Of a stretch of 64,000 nt of DNA, positions 35,828 to 49,310 are shown one piece after another; within the stretch, counting starts at the first letter, position 1, and each line of letters opens with the position of its first letter. The notes beneath the pieces are model-generated. The model ran no database searches. It saw nothing but the letters and a program-made list of their open reading frames with translations, and was not told where the DNA came from. The stretch comes from Mauremys mutica (lineage: Eukaryota; Chordata; Testudines; Geoemydidae). The DNA is taken from NCBI RefSeq assembly GCF_020497125.1, contig NC_059075.1, positions 63,941,321-64,005,320 on the forward strand, given 5' to 3'. Made by a program: the position numbers and the translations under genes.

Positions 35828-36638
35828 TGTCATAAATATACAGGGAAGGGTAACAACCCTCCTGTATACAGTACTATAAAATCCCTCCTGGCCCGAGGCA
35901 CAAAATCCTTTTACCTGTAAAGGCTTAAGAAGCTCAGGTAACTGGGCTGGCACCTGACCAAAAGGACCAATAAGGGGACAAGATACTTTCAAATCTGGAG
36001 TGGGGGGAGGCTTTGTTTGTCTGTTCTGTGTCTGTCTGTTCTGGGTGCTTGCTGGAGACAGATCAAGAAAACAAGCAATCCAACTCCATTAGAATTAGTA
36101 AGTACTAGCAAGGAAATGTGTTATCTTACTTTTATTTTGGCTTGTGATTTTCTCTGTGCTGAGAGGGAGGTGTATTCCTGGTTTTCTTTTTGTAACTTTA
36201 AAGTTTTGCCCAGAGGAAAATCCTCTGTGTTTTGAATCTAATTGCCTTTGAGGTTATCTTCCATTCTAATGTTACAGAAGTGCTTCTTTTACCTTTTTTC
36301 TTTCTAATAAAGTTCTGTTTTTTTAAGAATCTGATTTTTTTTTAGTGTCCTAACAAAAAAAACAAGCTTGGTCTATGCTCATCTTTTCTCAAACCTCCCC
36401 AGGAAAGGGGGTGTAGGGCTTGGGGGGATATTAGAGGGGAGTAGGAACTCCAAGTGGGCCTTTCCCTAAATTTTGTCTAATTACTTGGTGATGGCAGCGT
36501 TACCTAATCTAAGGTACAAGGGAGAATTTGTGCCTTGGGGAGTTTTTAACCTAAGCTGGTAAAAATAAGCTTAGAGGGTCTTTCATGCGGCTCCCCACGT
36601 CTGTACCCTAGAGTTCAGAGGGGGGAGAAACCCTGACA
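35828..36638 (+). mobile_element. Gypsy-type solo LTR
   Basis: It starts TGTCATAAATATACAGGGAA and ends GAAACCCTGACA. TATA-like CTATAAAATCCC lies near 35874-35885 and AATAAA at 36306-36311. This matches a turtle LTR family I recognise. The flanks GTGTC and GTAGC are at best a decayed 5-base duplication. No internal genes. Confidence 0.7.
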
Positions 36639-37862
36639 GTAGCCCTAAGCATACCCACAGCCAGACAGACTTAAGAGAATAAGTGTGTATGTACACTTAT
36701 ACAGAACATGAAAGAGGTAAAAGAACAACTTTTGTGCTCCCAATGATCTTGGCCTCCCACACACCTCACTGGAGAGCTCCAAGAAGCGAGAGAGACTTTA
36801 TAGCGCCATTACGTTTCCCCTAGAATTGCGCTAGTGGATGGATGTGATATGCTCTCCCTCTTTTTCCTCTGTGCCACATTGGCAGAGAGGGGAAATGTAC
36901 TGGAAACAGAAGTAAAAAGAGATAGAAACTTGGATCATTCTTCTCCCATCAGGTGCCAGTAGCTCCATCTACAATCAGGAAGGCTTGGAACCCCACAAAC
37001 TCCCTTCCTCCACATCAGCTCCCACTTCAGAATTTCCTGCCTAATGAGTTTCCATTTCACAGCCAGTAAAGCAGCAAGAATTGGGTGCAGAGTCTCCATA
37101 GGTTGACCTACTAAACTCAAGCTAAAGGCACTGAACTGTGCCTACCTCAGTGTTAAGTGGAATTTCAATCAAATTAAGTTTGTGCCATTGAAAAAAGCAT
37201 CTTTTTACCTGTCTAGACAGGGTGGCTGTGGTCATCAGCTCAGCACTTCCAACTTTGTGGACTGATTTCAAGGCATGGGTTTTTGTTAGGTTCAGCATCT
37301 GTAGTTTACTATGATGAATGCAAGGGGCAGGCCTTTGTGGGGTTACTTGTTCAGCCAGTGTAGCTTGTCTTTCTGCCATACTTTCTCTCCATAATAACCA
37401 TTAGCCACCACCACCAGCACAAAATTGTGCTCAAGCAGGGAAGCACTTTACAGATATAGCCACCTGCAAAGATAAAACTCATTGGGAAGGAGGACTGGAT
37501 AGAAGAGCCAAACCCAAGTAAGAAAGATAGGGGGAGAGGCAAACACACGACAAACAGAAACAACAATGGTGATCTTAACACTGGTGTCCCACATTTCCCC
37601 CCCCCCCCCGCCCCGAGAGAATTATGTAGGCCACAAACTTAACTGTGAGGTACCAACATATGGATGTTGGTAGATCAGTAGACTATCATTCAGAGAACCA
37701 TCCTTGCTACATAATCTAAAAGGATTCAAACATACGGCAACATCTCACAAGGGAATCCCACCTTTGAGCCCTTCAGATATTTCTTTGTATTGTGCTAGCA
37801 TGTCATTACCCCTACCCTAATTCCTGCCAAAAGTGATGGAGATCAGAAAACAGCATGACAAC
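36639..37862. other. Intergenic DNA
   Basis: Nothing recognised apart from a C-rich run near 37597-37615. Confidence 0.5.
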
Positions 37863-37870
37863 ATCTAAAT

Positions 37871-38176
37871 CAGGGGTAGGCAACCTATGGCATGGGTGCC
37901 GAAGGCGGCACGCGAGCTGATTTTCTGTGGCACTCACACTGGGTCCTGGCCACTGGTCCACGGGGATCTGCATTTTATTTAATTTTAAATGAAGCTTCTT
38001 AAACATTTTAAAAACCTTAATTACTTGACATACAACAATAGTTTTGTTATATATTATAGACTTATAGAAAGAGACCTTCTAAGAACATTAAAATGTATTA
38101 CTGGCACACGAAACCTTAAATTAGAGTGAATAAATTAAGACTTGACACACCTCTTCTGAAAGGTTGCCGATCCCTG
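37871..38176. mobile_element. Non-autonomous hAT element with exact 8-base target duplication
   Basis: Ends CAGGGGTAGGCAACC and, as reverse complement of the right end, CAGGGATCGGCAACC. Exact duplication ATCTAAAT (37863-37870 and 38177-38184). 306 bases, AT-rich centre, noncoding. Confidence 0.92.
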
Positions 38177-38184
38177 ATCTAAAT

Positions 38185-39409
38185 ATAGCAATATAGAAAG
38201 GAATTAAATTAATGGACTTAACTTTAAGACATTTGGAGGGAATGCTCTTCAGATTCAAGGTGAGACCCAAGTGGGGAATACATGTAGGGAAATGTTCAGG
38301 TACTGCCAGGAATACAACTATTTTACAAAGAGAAGTCCAAAAATGTAAAGTGCATGTCTCTGAAAACTGACTCTCTGAAAAAGACACCCTCTTATTCAGT
38401 AGATCAGATCCTTCTATCACATCTGCTGACTTTAGTGACAAAACTAATTTTTAACTGCACTTTACTCCTGTTAGCTCTACAAAGCCAATAAATACAGCTA
38501 AGCGAGAGGGAGAGCTGGATTCTGTTCCTGTTTGTGCAAGATCAACAAAATTGATCACTAATGTACCAAATCAATTACACCTGTGCAAACCTATTGGCAG
38601 TACTGAGGTTGTGCAAGTGTCACCGAGGGTATAATACGAAGAGAATTGAGTTACGCCAATTTGACAGAGGACAACATTTGACCTGCTTAATCTTTATTCC
38701 GTGCTATGATGTTTAGGAATGAGAGAATCTAGCTTGACTTTCAAATCTCAAAAGGAGCTGGCAGGGCTGGCAACAAAACAAGGCATCTTTTTACTTGCAA
38801 ACTGAGTGCCAAAAACAAAAAAATCCCATCACCACCGCCGCTATTTTTCCTTATTCCCCTCTTTGTTTGTTAGGAAAGATGTACTCAAAAACAAGAGATT
38901 CTATTTACATTATTTTTGTATTAAATGTTCTACGATGCGGTAGTCCTATAATAGCAACCTTGAGGCACAACTGGGAATGTTTTATTAGTTAATATTTGTA
39001 AAACACTTTAGAGATGGAAAACCTATGCATGTGCTGAAGATTAATAAATCTCTCTGGTGGCCAAAGGCATGAAGTAGACTAATAAAACATGCCTTGTCAT
39101 GTCTTAAGGCTATATTCAAGAGCTCACTTGGCTACAAATGAAAGGAGAGGGAAGTCAAGTGCTGAGAATCAGAGCTTCAGATGGAGAGCCAAGAGGATAT
39201 ATGCCATTAATTATAGCAAATGCCCAAAGGTTCATCTGTCAAAACTTCATTGTAACATATGTTACTATTGAAAGTTATAAGTAAAGGAAGGAATAAAAAG
39301 TTTAGCAGGGCTAGTGTGTGAGAAGGCAATGTAATTTACTAGTTTGTGCAACTGTGAGAAAGCAGCCCAATATTGCAAATAGGTCCTTACACATCAATTG
39401 TAAATTACT
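38185..39409. other. Intergenic DNA
   Basis: Nothing recognised. Confidence 0.5.
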
Positions 39410-39600
39410 TATTTAATAACAAGTCTCCCATCCAAGGATCCTTTACAAATGTAAGTAGCAGTAATCCCGTTTTACAGGAGAGGAAACTGAATCAGAGGTG
39501 AAGTGACTGTCATATGAAGTCAGTGGAAGAGTCAGAAATAGAATCCAGCACTTCCGATGATCAGTCCTGGGCTATAACCACTAGACAATACTGCATTATT
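39410..39600 (-). mobile_element. MIR/CORE-SINE-like fragment
   Basis: CCCGTTTTACAGGAGAGGAAACTGA..CAGAGGTGAAGTGACT...GTCAGTGGAAGAGTCAGAAATAGAA...CTATAACCACTAGACAATACTGC is the antisense form of a MIR-type SINE, strongly diverged. Confidence 0.6.
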
Positions 39601-42600
39601 TTATTTAAGTGCAAAGAGTATGTATGTTATCTTTTATCTTAATTTACACAGTGCAAACAAAATCTTTGGCACAACCTTAAGGGAAGAATGGACACAAACT
39701 TTTATCATTTCTTTCTCTTCTTTTCAGAAATTGAGAGCGGAGTCATCTGCTGGCCAAACCCCAAACAGGATTCTTCTGATTTGATGGACTAGAATAGAAA
39801 ACTCTTGGGTTCTCTATAGGTTGAATACAACCCATTGAAGGTTTTCAACTGCTGCTTTATTGGATTTATATGGACAAACATGGGATGATAAATATAGTTT
39901 CCTGGATTTCTATGGGTAACTCTTTTTAACAGGGGAACAGTGGAAGAAGAGGAGATTGTTTTCTCTAGTATTTTTCTGCCTGGAATTTATAGAATACGTA
40001 TATCCTAAAGGATTGCATATCACTATCTAAGCCTTAAAAATTACAGGCATGCCTGTATACAAACATGCACACACATCTACCCATGGGGAGAAACTCAGCA
40101 ACTGATTAACAATGTGTAGAAACTCTTGAAATATACTAGCTGAGGAGATAAATTTACCTTTCGTAAAATGAATTAGTGTATGGAAGCAAATAATCCATTC
40201 TGAAAAAATACACTATTGTCAAGTAGTTTTAATGGAATTTCTCTTTGGCAAGCTAGCTACTATTTTTTATTTGATTAGGATTCAGAAGTTCTTCAAATTT
40301 GTTTATGACTCTATGGGTGGATAATTTCAAAGGGGAACCCATATCTCAGCAGTAATTATTTGAGTGAAATAATTTTGTCTTGTGTCCAAATATGTCTTGT
40401 TTTTGGATAGAACATCTACCAATCTTGTAACTGCTGACAAACTTACGTGAATATGTTTATGCTCAATCACTGGCCCTGTATGTGGCAAGCACAGTTTCAG
40501 AGAAAAAAAATTAAAACAAGGAGAAACAAAAGAGAAATGATCAAGAATAAGGCAGAGATGCACAAGATTGATGCATGTTAATTCCCAAGAGAAGACAAAT
40601 TTAGAATTAAGATAAAATCATCTGACTACCCAGCAAACGAACATCTGCCAGTCTTATAATTTGTTGGAAGTGGCAGGTCATTTTTTAAAAGTAAGGAGGC
40701 AGGAGTAATGCTTTAAGTAAGGAACAGAAGAGAAAATTTTACAGGATGGACATCCTTCAAAATCCAGTGATCAAAGGAAGCACCAGCTGAATATAGTGTA
40801 TCTGCTTTATGTAGTTTAATAGAAGTATGGAGAGGTACCCAAGTCACAGCTCCTCATAAGATGTCACATTTCTCTCGGCCCATGAGGTTGCCATTAAACT
40901 GGCAATGGCACATAGATCTCTTTCAGAGGAAATTTATGGATACTTGGCTTCTCCAAACACACATGGAGCTGACAGCCTTGGGACCATGTGACTTTCTTTT
41001 TGAAGGATACAACTACAGAAGACTGCCTCAGATTTTCTAAAACAGGATGCCCTATCTGGGTAATATTTTATGGTTCACATGATATTTAAGGAGCGATGAA
41101 CAACCTTAGGAGAAGGTTTGTGATGAAATTACAAAAAGAAAAATGTCTTGATTAATGTGGAAGGCTGAGTTGACCTTGAGAAGAAATTCAGGAGAGGTTC
41201 TGGGGATAACTTTGTCAGAGGAAAAACAGTTCCTTGATAGTATAGGGCTCCTAACTGACTGACCGTATGAAGTGTAGCACCGAGGAAGGTAACCTTAAAA
41301 GGAAAAGTAACATAAGGAACTTGTCTTGGTTATTTAAAAGGCGGCTTCCTTAGAGCCCTGAGAATGAGGTTACAATTCCATTTAAAACAGGTTTATTGAT
41401 TACTGGCCTGTGATGTTTTCCTGACTGTAGAACATGAATGTGAAGACCAAGGCTATTGCTTGGCATGGTTGGGTCCAGTGCCACAGGAGTGGGCAATTGC
41501 CATAGAAGACAGCCAGACCTGGCCCACAAGTTTTAGCCTGCTAACAAATCTAAAATATGGTTTAAATTCCCAGCTCTGACACAAACTTCTGGTGCAAGCT
41601 TGTTCTATGTTTCAATTCCCCATTTATAAAATGGGGACAATAACAACTTCCTTTCTCCCGCCTTTTGTCCATCTCCTCTGTTTAGACTATAAGGTCTTTG
41701 AGGCAAGGGATTGTCTCTTACTCCATCTGTATAGAACTTGGGGCCTCAATCATGATTTGAGCCTCTCAGCACTACTGTGATATAAATAAGTTATAAATGA
41801 CCTTGTTTGCAATCTGCCTTGCAGCATTCTAGCACATAAATTAGGTTATTTTTTTTGTTTTAATTTCCTCCATCCCCGTGGTTGTTACCTCTGACTTTTA
41901 GCATTACCTCTGTTTCCCTCTCTCTCTGCATTTCCTTGGAAAACTTTAGCAAAGTTTGACGGTCTAAGAACAGTTCTTAGTAGACGTGTCCTCATCAAAA
42001 TACCTCCACCATATTTAGCACACCAACTTTTGTTGACAATCTAAGCAAAGAAGCCAAGGAATTAATGGATCATGAAGTCCTAACTCTTACCCCCCGCCCC
42101 CCCTTAGCACCTTTTACCAGTCACAAAAATTCACATGACAAAAAAAAAAGGCTATCGAAGTGTAATAGTAAAATATTTGCTTCTGGAAAGAGATTTCTTG
42201 TGTATTTTTGCAGCATAAACCATTTTCACATGCATGTGGTTAATTGGGTTAATACATACACAACCCACATGTCACTACATATCTTTATCAGTGCTAAGCA
42301 GCTAAGTAATATATATTTGTTAACTTTGTTGAAAAATGATAAATATTTTTCATTCAGATCCCAAAGCCACTGTTCTATCAGCAGAGCTATCACCATTAGC
42401 ATTCAGTAGTAGTACTACACTTATCCTCTATCCAGGCCTCCAGCACTAAACGGTAGACACACACATACAACTACTCCTGCTGGGTCCCAAAGTGCTATTC
42501 TAGCATATTATGTACTTGGCATACAGACACTCCCAGCAAGCATGTTACTAAACTGCATCAGATATACCTAGGCTTGGAAGGATTAGCTTTTTATTGGTAA

Positions 42601-43600
42601 ACATCCATTTAACCATACACACACAAAATGATTTTTTCCATTGATAATCATCAAAATTTACAGTTTGGCCAGGTAAGAAAAATGTGCTTGAGAACTTAGA
42701 GTTTAATTTAAGATTATGTACTTTGTATATTTTAACATGTGATGTTGACAATTTGTGTTTTAATGGTTATAAAGCTTTAACTATTTTAATCTTACCACCT
42801 ACTGTCATTAAATAATTATTGTCTGACCTCCACTATCTGACCCTCCCCCATAAGTTCCCACAACTGTGAAAATTAAACTGGATAAAAATTAGGGAAAAAA
42901 TGCTTAAACCCATCATTTTTCACAACTGTGAAAATTTTAAATGGATTAAAAATAAAAAAAATCTTTAAAATAAACATTGATATCTGTCAAAATTATATTT
43001 AAAAAAAATCAAATTCTGCCAAGCCTAGGTATAATCAGGTTTGCTCCTGATCCAAAATCCTAGATCTGAATGCTCCCTGCTTTGTATCTTCACTTTGTAG
43101 CTTGAACCCATCACTAGCTATGAAACCAGACGGTAAAAAGCCAATATCCTTGGCCTCTAACAGCAGCAAGGTTGGATTTATGTTATTTCTTGAATTGCTG
43201 CTTCCTTGAGCATCCACTTGGGTGGATTCTACTCTATTCTCTGTAACTAGCAAATGCAGTCTTCCTATAAAGTCTATAGGCTGGTACATGCACCAACACT
43301 GCCACTGGCTGGACCCTCTGCTTCAGTGCAGACAAGCACCAGGTTTACATTTCAAAGTAAAAGGGAAGATGCCTTGGTCTGTTAGCACAAGGCATTTGAG
43401 GCCATATCATCCCTAGATATTCCTCCTGGAGGGGGCGAAAGGCATGGAAAATCTACTCCTACTGTAGCTGGGCTCTGCAGATATTTTGGATGGGGATAGT
43501 ATAAATTTTTAGCATAAAAATTCATTATCTTGGCTGTACTGGGAAGGGATGAAAGTGGAAAAGAATCTCTCTCTATGGCATCATCCTTCAAGAAACATGA
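39601..43600. other. Long AT-rich stretch, mostly unique
   Basis: No exon supported. 40.8-41.5 kb may be an old unnamed repeat. 41.62-41.79 kb (AAAATGGGGACAATAACAAC...TATAAGGTCTTTGAGGCAAGGGATTGTCTC) is a MIR-like tail. 42.85-43.0 kb has a short duplicated TTTTCACAACTGTGAAAAT-type motif. A GC-moderate block at 43.03-43.45 kb has an open - strand frame of 84 codons without recognisable homology. Confidence 0.45.
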
Positions 43601-43769
43601 AGATTTTCCGAAGTAAATTAATGCTGGCATTGACATTATTATTTATGCAAGTTTTTCAGGCACTGTGACAATGTACAATGCCTAGCACAATGAGGCCTTG
43701 ATGCTGATAAGCCCGTTTCTTTTATATTATAGTAGAACCTAACAATGATCTCCCATCTCTGAGGAAATC

Positions 43770-43965
43770 ACTAATGACTAGTGCAGGGAACTGGGAGTCT
43801 GGACTTTAAGGATCTATACCAAGCTCTAGTATGAAATCCATGAGACATTGGGCAAATCAGTTACAGTGACTTGAGGCACAGAGAGGCTATCTGTAAAATT
43901 GAAGAACTACTTAACTTTCTCACAGGGGTGTGAGAAACATAATTCATTAATGTTTGTAGAGTACA
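43770..43965 (-). mobile_element. MIR-like SINE fragment
   Basis: GGGAACTGGGAGTCTGGACTT...CCATGAGACATTGGGCAAATCAGTTACAGTGACTTGAGGCACAGAGAGGCTATCTGTAAAAT shows MIR-core similarity, degraded. Orientation uncertain. Confidence 0.45.
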
Positions 43966-44319
43966 TTGAGATTCTAGGAAGTGAAGGAAGTTTTAAAAAT
44001 AATAATTTAGAACTTTGGCAGCTCTCCTAACTTGATGATACAAAATTTATTATTTGATGGTTTGTTTTCTGGGGCTGACCTCTCCCCCTTTCTGACACAT
44101 TTGGAATATGCCTCTTTCCAGCAAACACTAGAGTAATCTCAGATTTGTTTGAAAGGCTCTAGGTCTTATTTCAGATGAGCACTTCCAAAGCATTCTGGAA
44201 ACCCTAAATTCTTATTAATACAGTTATCAAACTTCTTAACAACAACAACGTACTCTACCACATTAACTATATGAATGGACTCTGCAGAGGACATCACCTT
44301 AACTCAGTGTCATAAGGTA

Positions 44320-44440
44320 CGGGGTTGCCAACTTCGGTTGGACGAATTCCGGGAGATCTCATCATATGACAATCTTTAATTAATGATTAATCTTTAATTC
44401 CTGGAGATTCCAGGACAATCCTGAAGGGCTGGCAACTCTA
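44320..44440. mobile_element. Tiny hAT-like MITE
   Basis: Ends CGGGGTTGCCAACTT and AGGGCTGGCAACTCTA form inverted repeats. The flanks ATAAGGTA (44312-44319) and ATAGGGTA (44441-44448) are an 8-base duplication with one change. 121 bases, noncoding. Confidence 0.75.
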
Positions 44441-44689
44441 ATAGGGTAGAGGTTAGATGGAAAGAGGTAAGTTCCAGAAAAGAAATAATCAGGGAACAAC
44501 TTTTCCAGTCCAAGACACTTTGGATACAGTGAGCAGTAAGGAGGCAGTAGTAGGAAGGGAGAGCTAGAATAACATGATTTCCCCTTTGAGACAGGGATGT
44601 ATCATTTTACAGAAGTGCAGGAAAGTTACATTTAAATTCCACAATTTTGTTTGCTTCAGATTTTGAGTGTCTACCCTGAGAAAACAGGG

Positions 44690-44780
44690 GCTGATTTTCA
44701 GAGAAGATGAACATCTCCAGCTTTTATCAACTGCAACTGGAGTTCTGGGTACTCAGTATTTATGAAAGCCAGGCCCATGG
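44690..44780. repeat. Palindromic MITE-like repeat, copy 1
   Basis: GATTTTCAGAG..GATGAACATCTCCAG...CTGCAACTGGAGTTCTGGGTACTCAGTA is a degraded copy of a symmetrical unit whose two halves read TTCAGAGGTGCTGAGCA and its reverse complement. Related copies lie at about 45010-45125 and 49225-49310. Confidence 0.45.
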
Positions 44781-45009
44781 GGTATAAATAGGTGCACTCC
44801 AAAATTAGAGACCATTTATGAAAACTTGGGCCTAAGTAACTTGCCCAGCATCACATAGTTGGACAGTTGCAGAGCCAGACTGGAACCCAGGATCAATTCC
44901 TTGCTATAACTATAGATAACCTTGGCTTCAGCTCTCTACTCTATATCACTAATACAAAAGGACATAATGTAGATGCACATGGTGCTATAGTCATAGGACA
45001 AAATTTTCA

Positions 45010-45125
45010 AGCTTAGGTGCTTATACACTTAATCAAGCCACCTTCATTTATCAGAGGTGCTGAGTACCTGCAACACAAATAAAAATAAACAGGAGCTGCA
45101 GCTGCTCAGCACCTTTAAAAGATGG
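45010..45125. repeat. Palindromic MITE-like repeat, copy 2
   Basis: TATCAGAGGTGCTGAGTACCTGCAAC...GGAGCTGCAGCTGCTCAGCACCTTTAAAA: the halves pair as TGCTGAG/CTCAGCA around a short AT-rich spacer. Confidence 0.5.
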
Positions 45126-46848
45126 GTCTTAGGGGTCTAGGGGGCAAGCGCCCAAAATTAGTGGATAATTTAACATTTTTTGTCCTCAACCTTTCTGTGC
45201 TTCAGTTTCTCACAATGTTGTGCATTGCAGTTCTTTGATGAATGCATGGAGGGTGGTAACACTTTTGAATTGAATATTTTACAGATGGTCTTAGTGCATT
45301 GGTGTGATGAATGCCATGATAGCAGTATGTGAATGCTGGGAGATTTGTATATGTTGGATGTAACTTTTGTGTTAACTTATGGTTCCTGGCTGTTAGTGTT
45401 TGCTCTGTGCAGAAACACACTTGAACAAGCTTATCTTTAAGTGAGAGAAATGTTTTGTATGGACATTATCTGTGTAACCCTTTTGACATGTGTCAATGGG
45501 AGAAACAAAGGCCAGGTTTAACTGCCCAGGGATCCTTTTCTAAAATAAATAAAACAATGGCTTCAAGTCCCAACCCACAGCTGAACACTTATTTCTGTCT
45601 CTGGGTAAACTCCCTGTTCACCTTTCTAGGTAGTTGTTCCCCTTCACAACCACTCTGAAGTCCTCAGGGATATGGAACTATAAATAAGGAGGAGTCATGG
45701 GAATTGTCTTCTCTACTGGTCTGTTCCAGCCCAGAGAAGTCTGCAGGTCCCAGTCTAACATGCAGCTATGGTCTACTTCTGTGACATCTGATCTGGTGCT
45801 GTCGCTGCCACCAGTCCAGTCAGGCTTCACTGTAAAGTCAGCGCTGTCTCACCTCCATTAACCTGGTCAAGCCTTACTGTGAAGTTAATTCTCTGCCACC
45901 AGCGCTGACAGCTCAGCATGGTTGCATCTGGTACAATCTCACTGAATCACTCCATGCAGGGTTCAAAAGCTCCACATGGAGAACCCAGAACAAAACAGGA
46001 TCTTTAGACAGAGTCCCTGCTGCCTGGTATACTGCTCCCTGTCTCTGGGACAAAACCCTTTATCATATTCCTATTGAATCTGAATACCATTCCCAAACCA
46101 GAACCCATTACTTGTACAGTCAGGGTGAACCACTCACCCCAGGGTATGTCCTGTACAATTCCTATGCTCTCCATGTTTACAATTACAGTAACAATTTTTT
46201 AAATACTCAGACAAATTCCAACTAAAACAACAAAATACCACACGTGGAACTATGGGTAAGCAACATTAAAATTCACATAAAAGAGGAAGGCCTGAGCTGA
46301 CTTTCCATTCTAGAAAGAGCTGAGACTTTAATTACTCTAGCCTTTTAGCTTTGGGGCATATTTATATTCGAGAGAGAGAGAATGTGTGTGTAAGAGTGGT
46401 TTAAGAGATGGTGAATAAATCAGGGTACTCTATGTGAAGTGGCAATATTAATTGCTTACTGCCCCAGGCCTAGAGGTGGCTGATAAAAGAAGCTGCCATA
46501 AGTACAGTATGTCAGAGGTCTCAGATTAAATTTGGTTAAGTGGCCTGTTTTGCAGGATTTAACCTGGTGGCATAAGAACCCTGCAATAAATCTCTTAGCC
46601 ATGATTAGAAATGCAGCAGGGATTAGTATGGGTAGGAGAGTTTAAGTCTTTCCTCATCTCCCTGGGTAAGTGTTGTGTAAAGATTTTAGATGGTTGGATA
46701 TTGGTGGCTGACTCTTCTTCAGGATGCCTGATCCAGTGACTCCCTATACCTGGTTACCCTTTATCAGGAAGGTGCCAGTTTTGAGATGGTCTCCAATAGT
46801 CTGAAACAGGTTAGTGGTTTCCTTTGCAACAGTTGTACGATAAATAAG
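45126..46848. other. Intergenic DNA
   Basis: No exon or repeat family recognised. Short GA/GT simple sequence near 46371-46394. Confidence 0.5.
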
Positions 46849-46924
46849 AAAAAACGAGGCGTCCTTCTGGTACCTTAGAGACTTAAATTTATTTGGTCAT
46901 AAGCTTTCGTGGGCTAAAACCTAG
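46849..46924 (-). mobile_element. Penelope-like 3' tail fragment, diverged subfamily
   Basis: AACGAGGCGTCCTTCTGGTACCTTAGAGACT...CATAAGCTTTCGTGGGCTAAAACC parallels the inverted arm at 12904-13007 (CTGTGGCACCTTATAGACTAAC...GAGCTTTCGTGGGTGAATACCC), with many substitutions. Confidence 0.6.
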
Positions 46925-48991
46925 AAGGCATGTGTGACTAAAGAGGGAGGTTTGAGTGAAGCTTGTGAGATAAGATGTAGCTAGTTTGTAACATAACTTT
47001 GAGGCAATTTTCCTATGTTGATTTCCATTCCATAAATAATTTAAAACTAGACAATTAGTGCCTGTCATGTGACAGGCAAGTGTAGTTTGACATAGCACAA
47101 GCAATATATAGTGAACATCCTGAAATGAAGGTGCAATGCACTGCAGAAGGCCCCATTTTTAAAGGTGGTTTTAGTCAAAATAGGGAAAGTGTGACAATGG
47201 TATCATGGGGATTCCCTGTTTATTGAGTTTCAGCTGTTGGAAGAGAAATATTTCTCAGCGAACAGAACCCAGAATGCTCTCCCATAACTGGGAGAAATAA
47301 ATAAATCTTTATCTACACATTTATAATTTTGGAAGGGAATCAGTGGTGATGTGTATTTCCATAGTCTAGACAGACGGTTGTGTGGGATCTGAACAGCTAA
47401 AAGGAATAAAAGCTGATTTATAGCAGTAAAATTTGCATATGTAACTTGAAAACACATAGGAACTGATGGTGAAATGTAAGAGAATATAATTTTTGCAGTA
47501 ATTTTTTACACCATAACTGCACTTAAATTTGTATGCTGGAGAATGAGTCTTTCACTGTGATGCATTAAGAAAGGCTGACATGGGGCACTATTAATGCTGT
47601 ATTCCATTTTGAGCTAGATGCCTGCATATACCATTTAATTGAACTGTTAGTGGAAGTATAACAATAAAATAATTCCTCCCCAAATTATTACAGTGGGGAG
47701 GAATGCTAGGAAAGCATCACCTGGTTTAAAAGTTTAACCCCCTAAGGAATTTAATAAATGACTAGCATAGGAACAATTTGTTCCTATATGGGAATTATCC
47801 ACAAAGGGTCTAGGAAACTCTGACTTTCAGTTTGAAGTTTCCTGCAGATCAGTCTATCAGGTATGGATGGAAGGGTTGTCCCCCAACTCCAGGGTAGGTG
47901 AAGCCAGAGCTGCCACATACCCAGGAATATCCACAAGATCTGTGGTGAAACGCCACAGATTTTACAACACTTGTGGAGAACAGGGGAAGTCACACAGAGC
48001 CTACTGCACTCTTCCATGGGGTCTTTCCCCTTCCTGCCCAGAGTAGTATAGCTCTCAATGGAACCCTCATGCCAGGCAGACATTCTGTTGCTAGGAGTCT
48101 GCAGCATGGGTTTCACTGGCAGATGCTAGTGGAAATATAGTGTATCGAATGCTTCAACTAAAATCAAATAGAAATATTGGGGATAGTTTATAGGGAGATA
48201 GTTACTTGAGGGGGGGGTGGCCTAGTGGAGTCACTCCTTAATATGAAAATTTAATTGAATTATTATAAGCAACCTCAAGGGATGAAAAAACAGGGAATTA
48301 AGTGATGTGACAGTAGCTACATAAGATTAAAGTCACCCCATTACACAGGCCTTTAGTGGTCCCCCTGCACTGCAGCAAATTTCAACCAGAGTTAATCTAT
48401 GACTGTTCAAGTATAATACATGCACTTACTTTGGTTCAATTATTTTACCCTGAGCCATGCATCTCAACTCAAGTGGATAAAGGTGAAGGGAAAGGTGGAA
48501 TACAAAATTTAAAGTTTAGATTGCAAATTTTGCTCAGATGTAAAAGAAATATTTTGTAAGTGGTCTATCCAGTGCTGCAGACATACACTACATACCGCCA
48601 GCAAAGAGGCACCTGTGTGGCCTGATGCAAGTGCCTCCTCACATTTCATAGAAACTATGGCGATGCATTAAAATAGCCTGGCCCTTGAATGTGCACTGCA
48701 TGTCAGCGGCGAAGAGATTTTAAAACGGATTCTCTTTGACGTTGTGTTTGCAAGATCTGAGTATCAGTGCGAGATAAACCCATTTGCAACAGCTGCATAC
48801 AGCTATTTAGGTTCAGGTCATGAACAGCTTAATTGGTGAAACAGTCAAAGATACTGTCATCAGGCTCAGCAGACAGTCCCAGTATTCAGCTTATACATAG
48901 GCTAAACTATCTGCTCACCTGTAGAGATGGTGCAGTCAGAACAGCGTTGAGGCACATTGTTGAAGAATGGTGTGAGGGAAGCATACTCTTT
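46925..48991. other. Intergenic DNA
   Basis: Nothing recognised. Confidence 0.5.
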
Positions 48992-49122
48992 TGCATCCGA
49001 AGAAGTGGGTATTCACCCACGAAAGCTCATGCTGCAAAACGTCTGTTAGTCTATAAGGTGCCACAGGATTCTTTGCTGCTTCTACAGAACCAGACTAACA
49101 TGGCTACCCCTCTGATACTTGA
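48992..49122 (+). mobile_element. Penelope-like 3' tail, short copy
   Basis: It runs from TGCATCCGAAGAAGTGGGTATTC to CTGATACTTGA, matching the tail at 32985-33120 closely. Flanks ATACTCT (left) and ATACTCT (right) look like a short target duplication. 131 bases, no inverted arm. Confidence 0.8.
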
Positions 49123-49224
49123 TACTCTCTTGCTGCTCCTTGGAGAGCTGTTTTGTGGACAAACAGCTTTAATCTCCAGGCCTGTCAAAATTTGCCACCC
49201 TTCATGAGTATTAAAATTAGTACC

Positions 49225-49310
49225 TGAATTTCAGAGATGCTGAGCAGGTACAACTCCATTTGACGTCAAAGGGAGTTGCAGGTCTCAGCACCTCTAAAAA
49301 TCAAGCCATT
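49225..49310. repeat. Palindromic MITE-like repeat, copy 3
   Basis: TTTCAGAGATGCTGAGCAGGTACAACTCCATTTGACGTCAAAGGGAGTTGCAGGTCTCAGCACCTCTAAAAATCA: the two halves are near reverse complements around TTTGACGTCAAA. Confidence 0.65.

Noticed and set aside
43035..43289. Open - strand frame of 84 codons
   Set aside because: No recognised homology, no good splice sites seen at its edges; left as unassigned.
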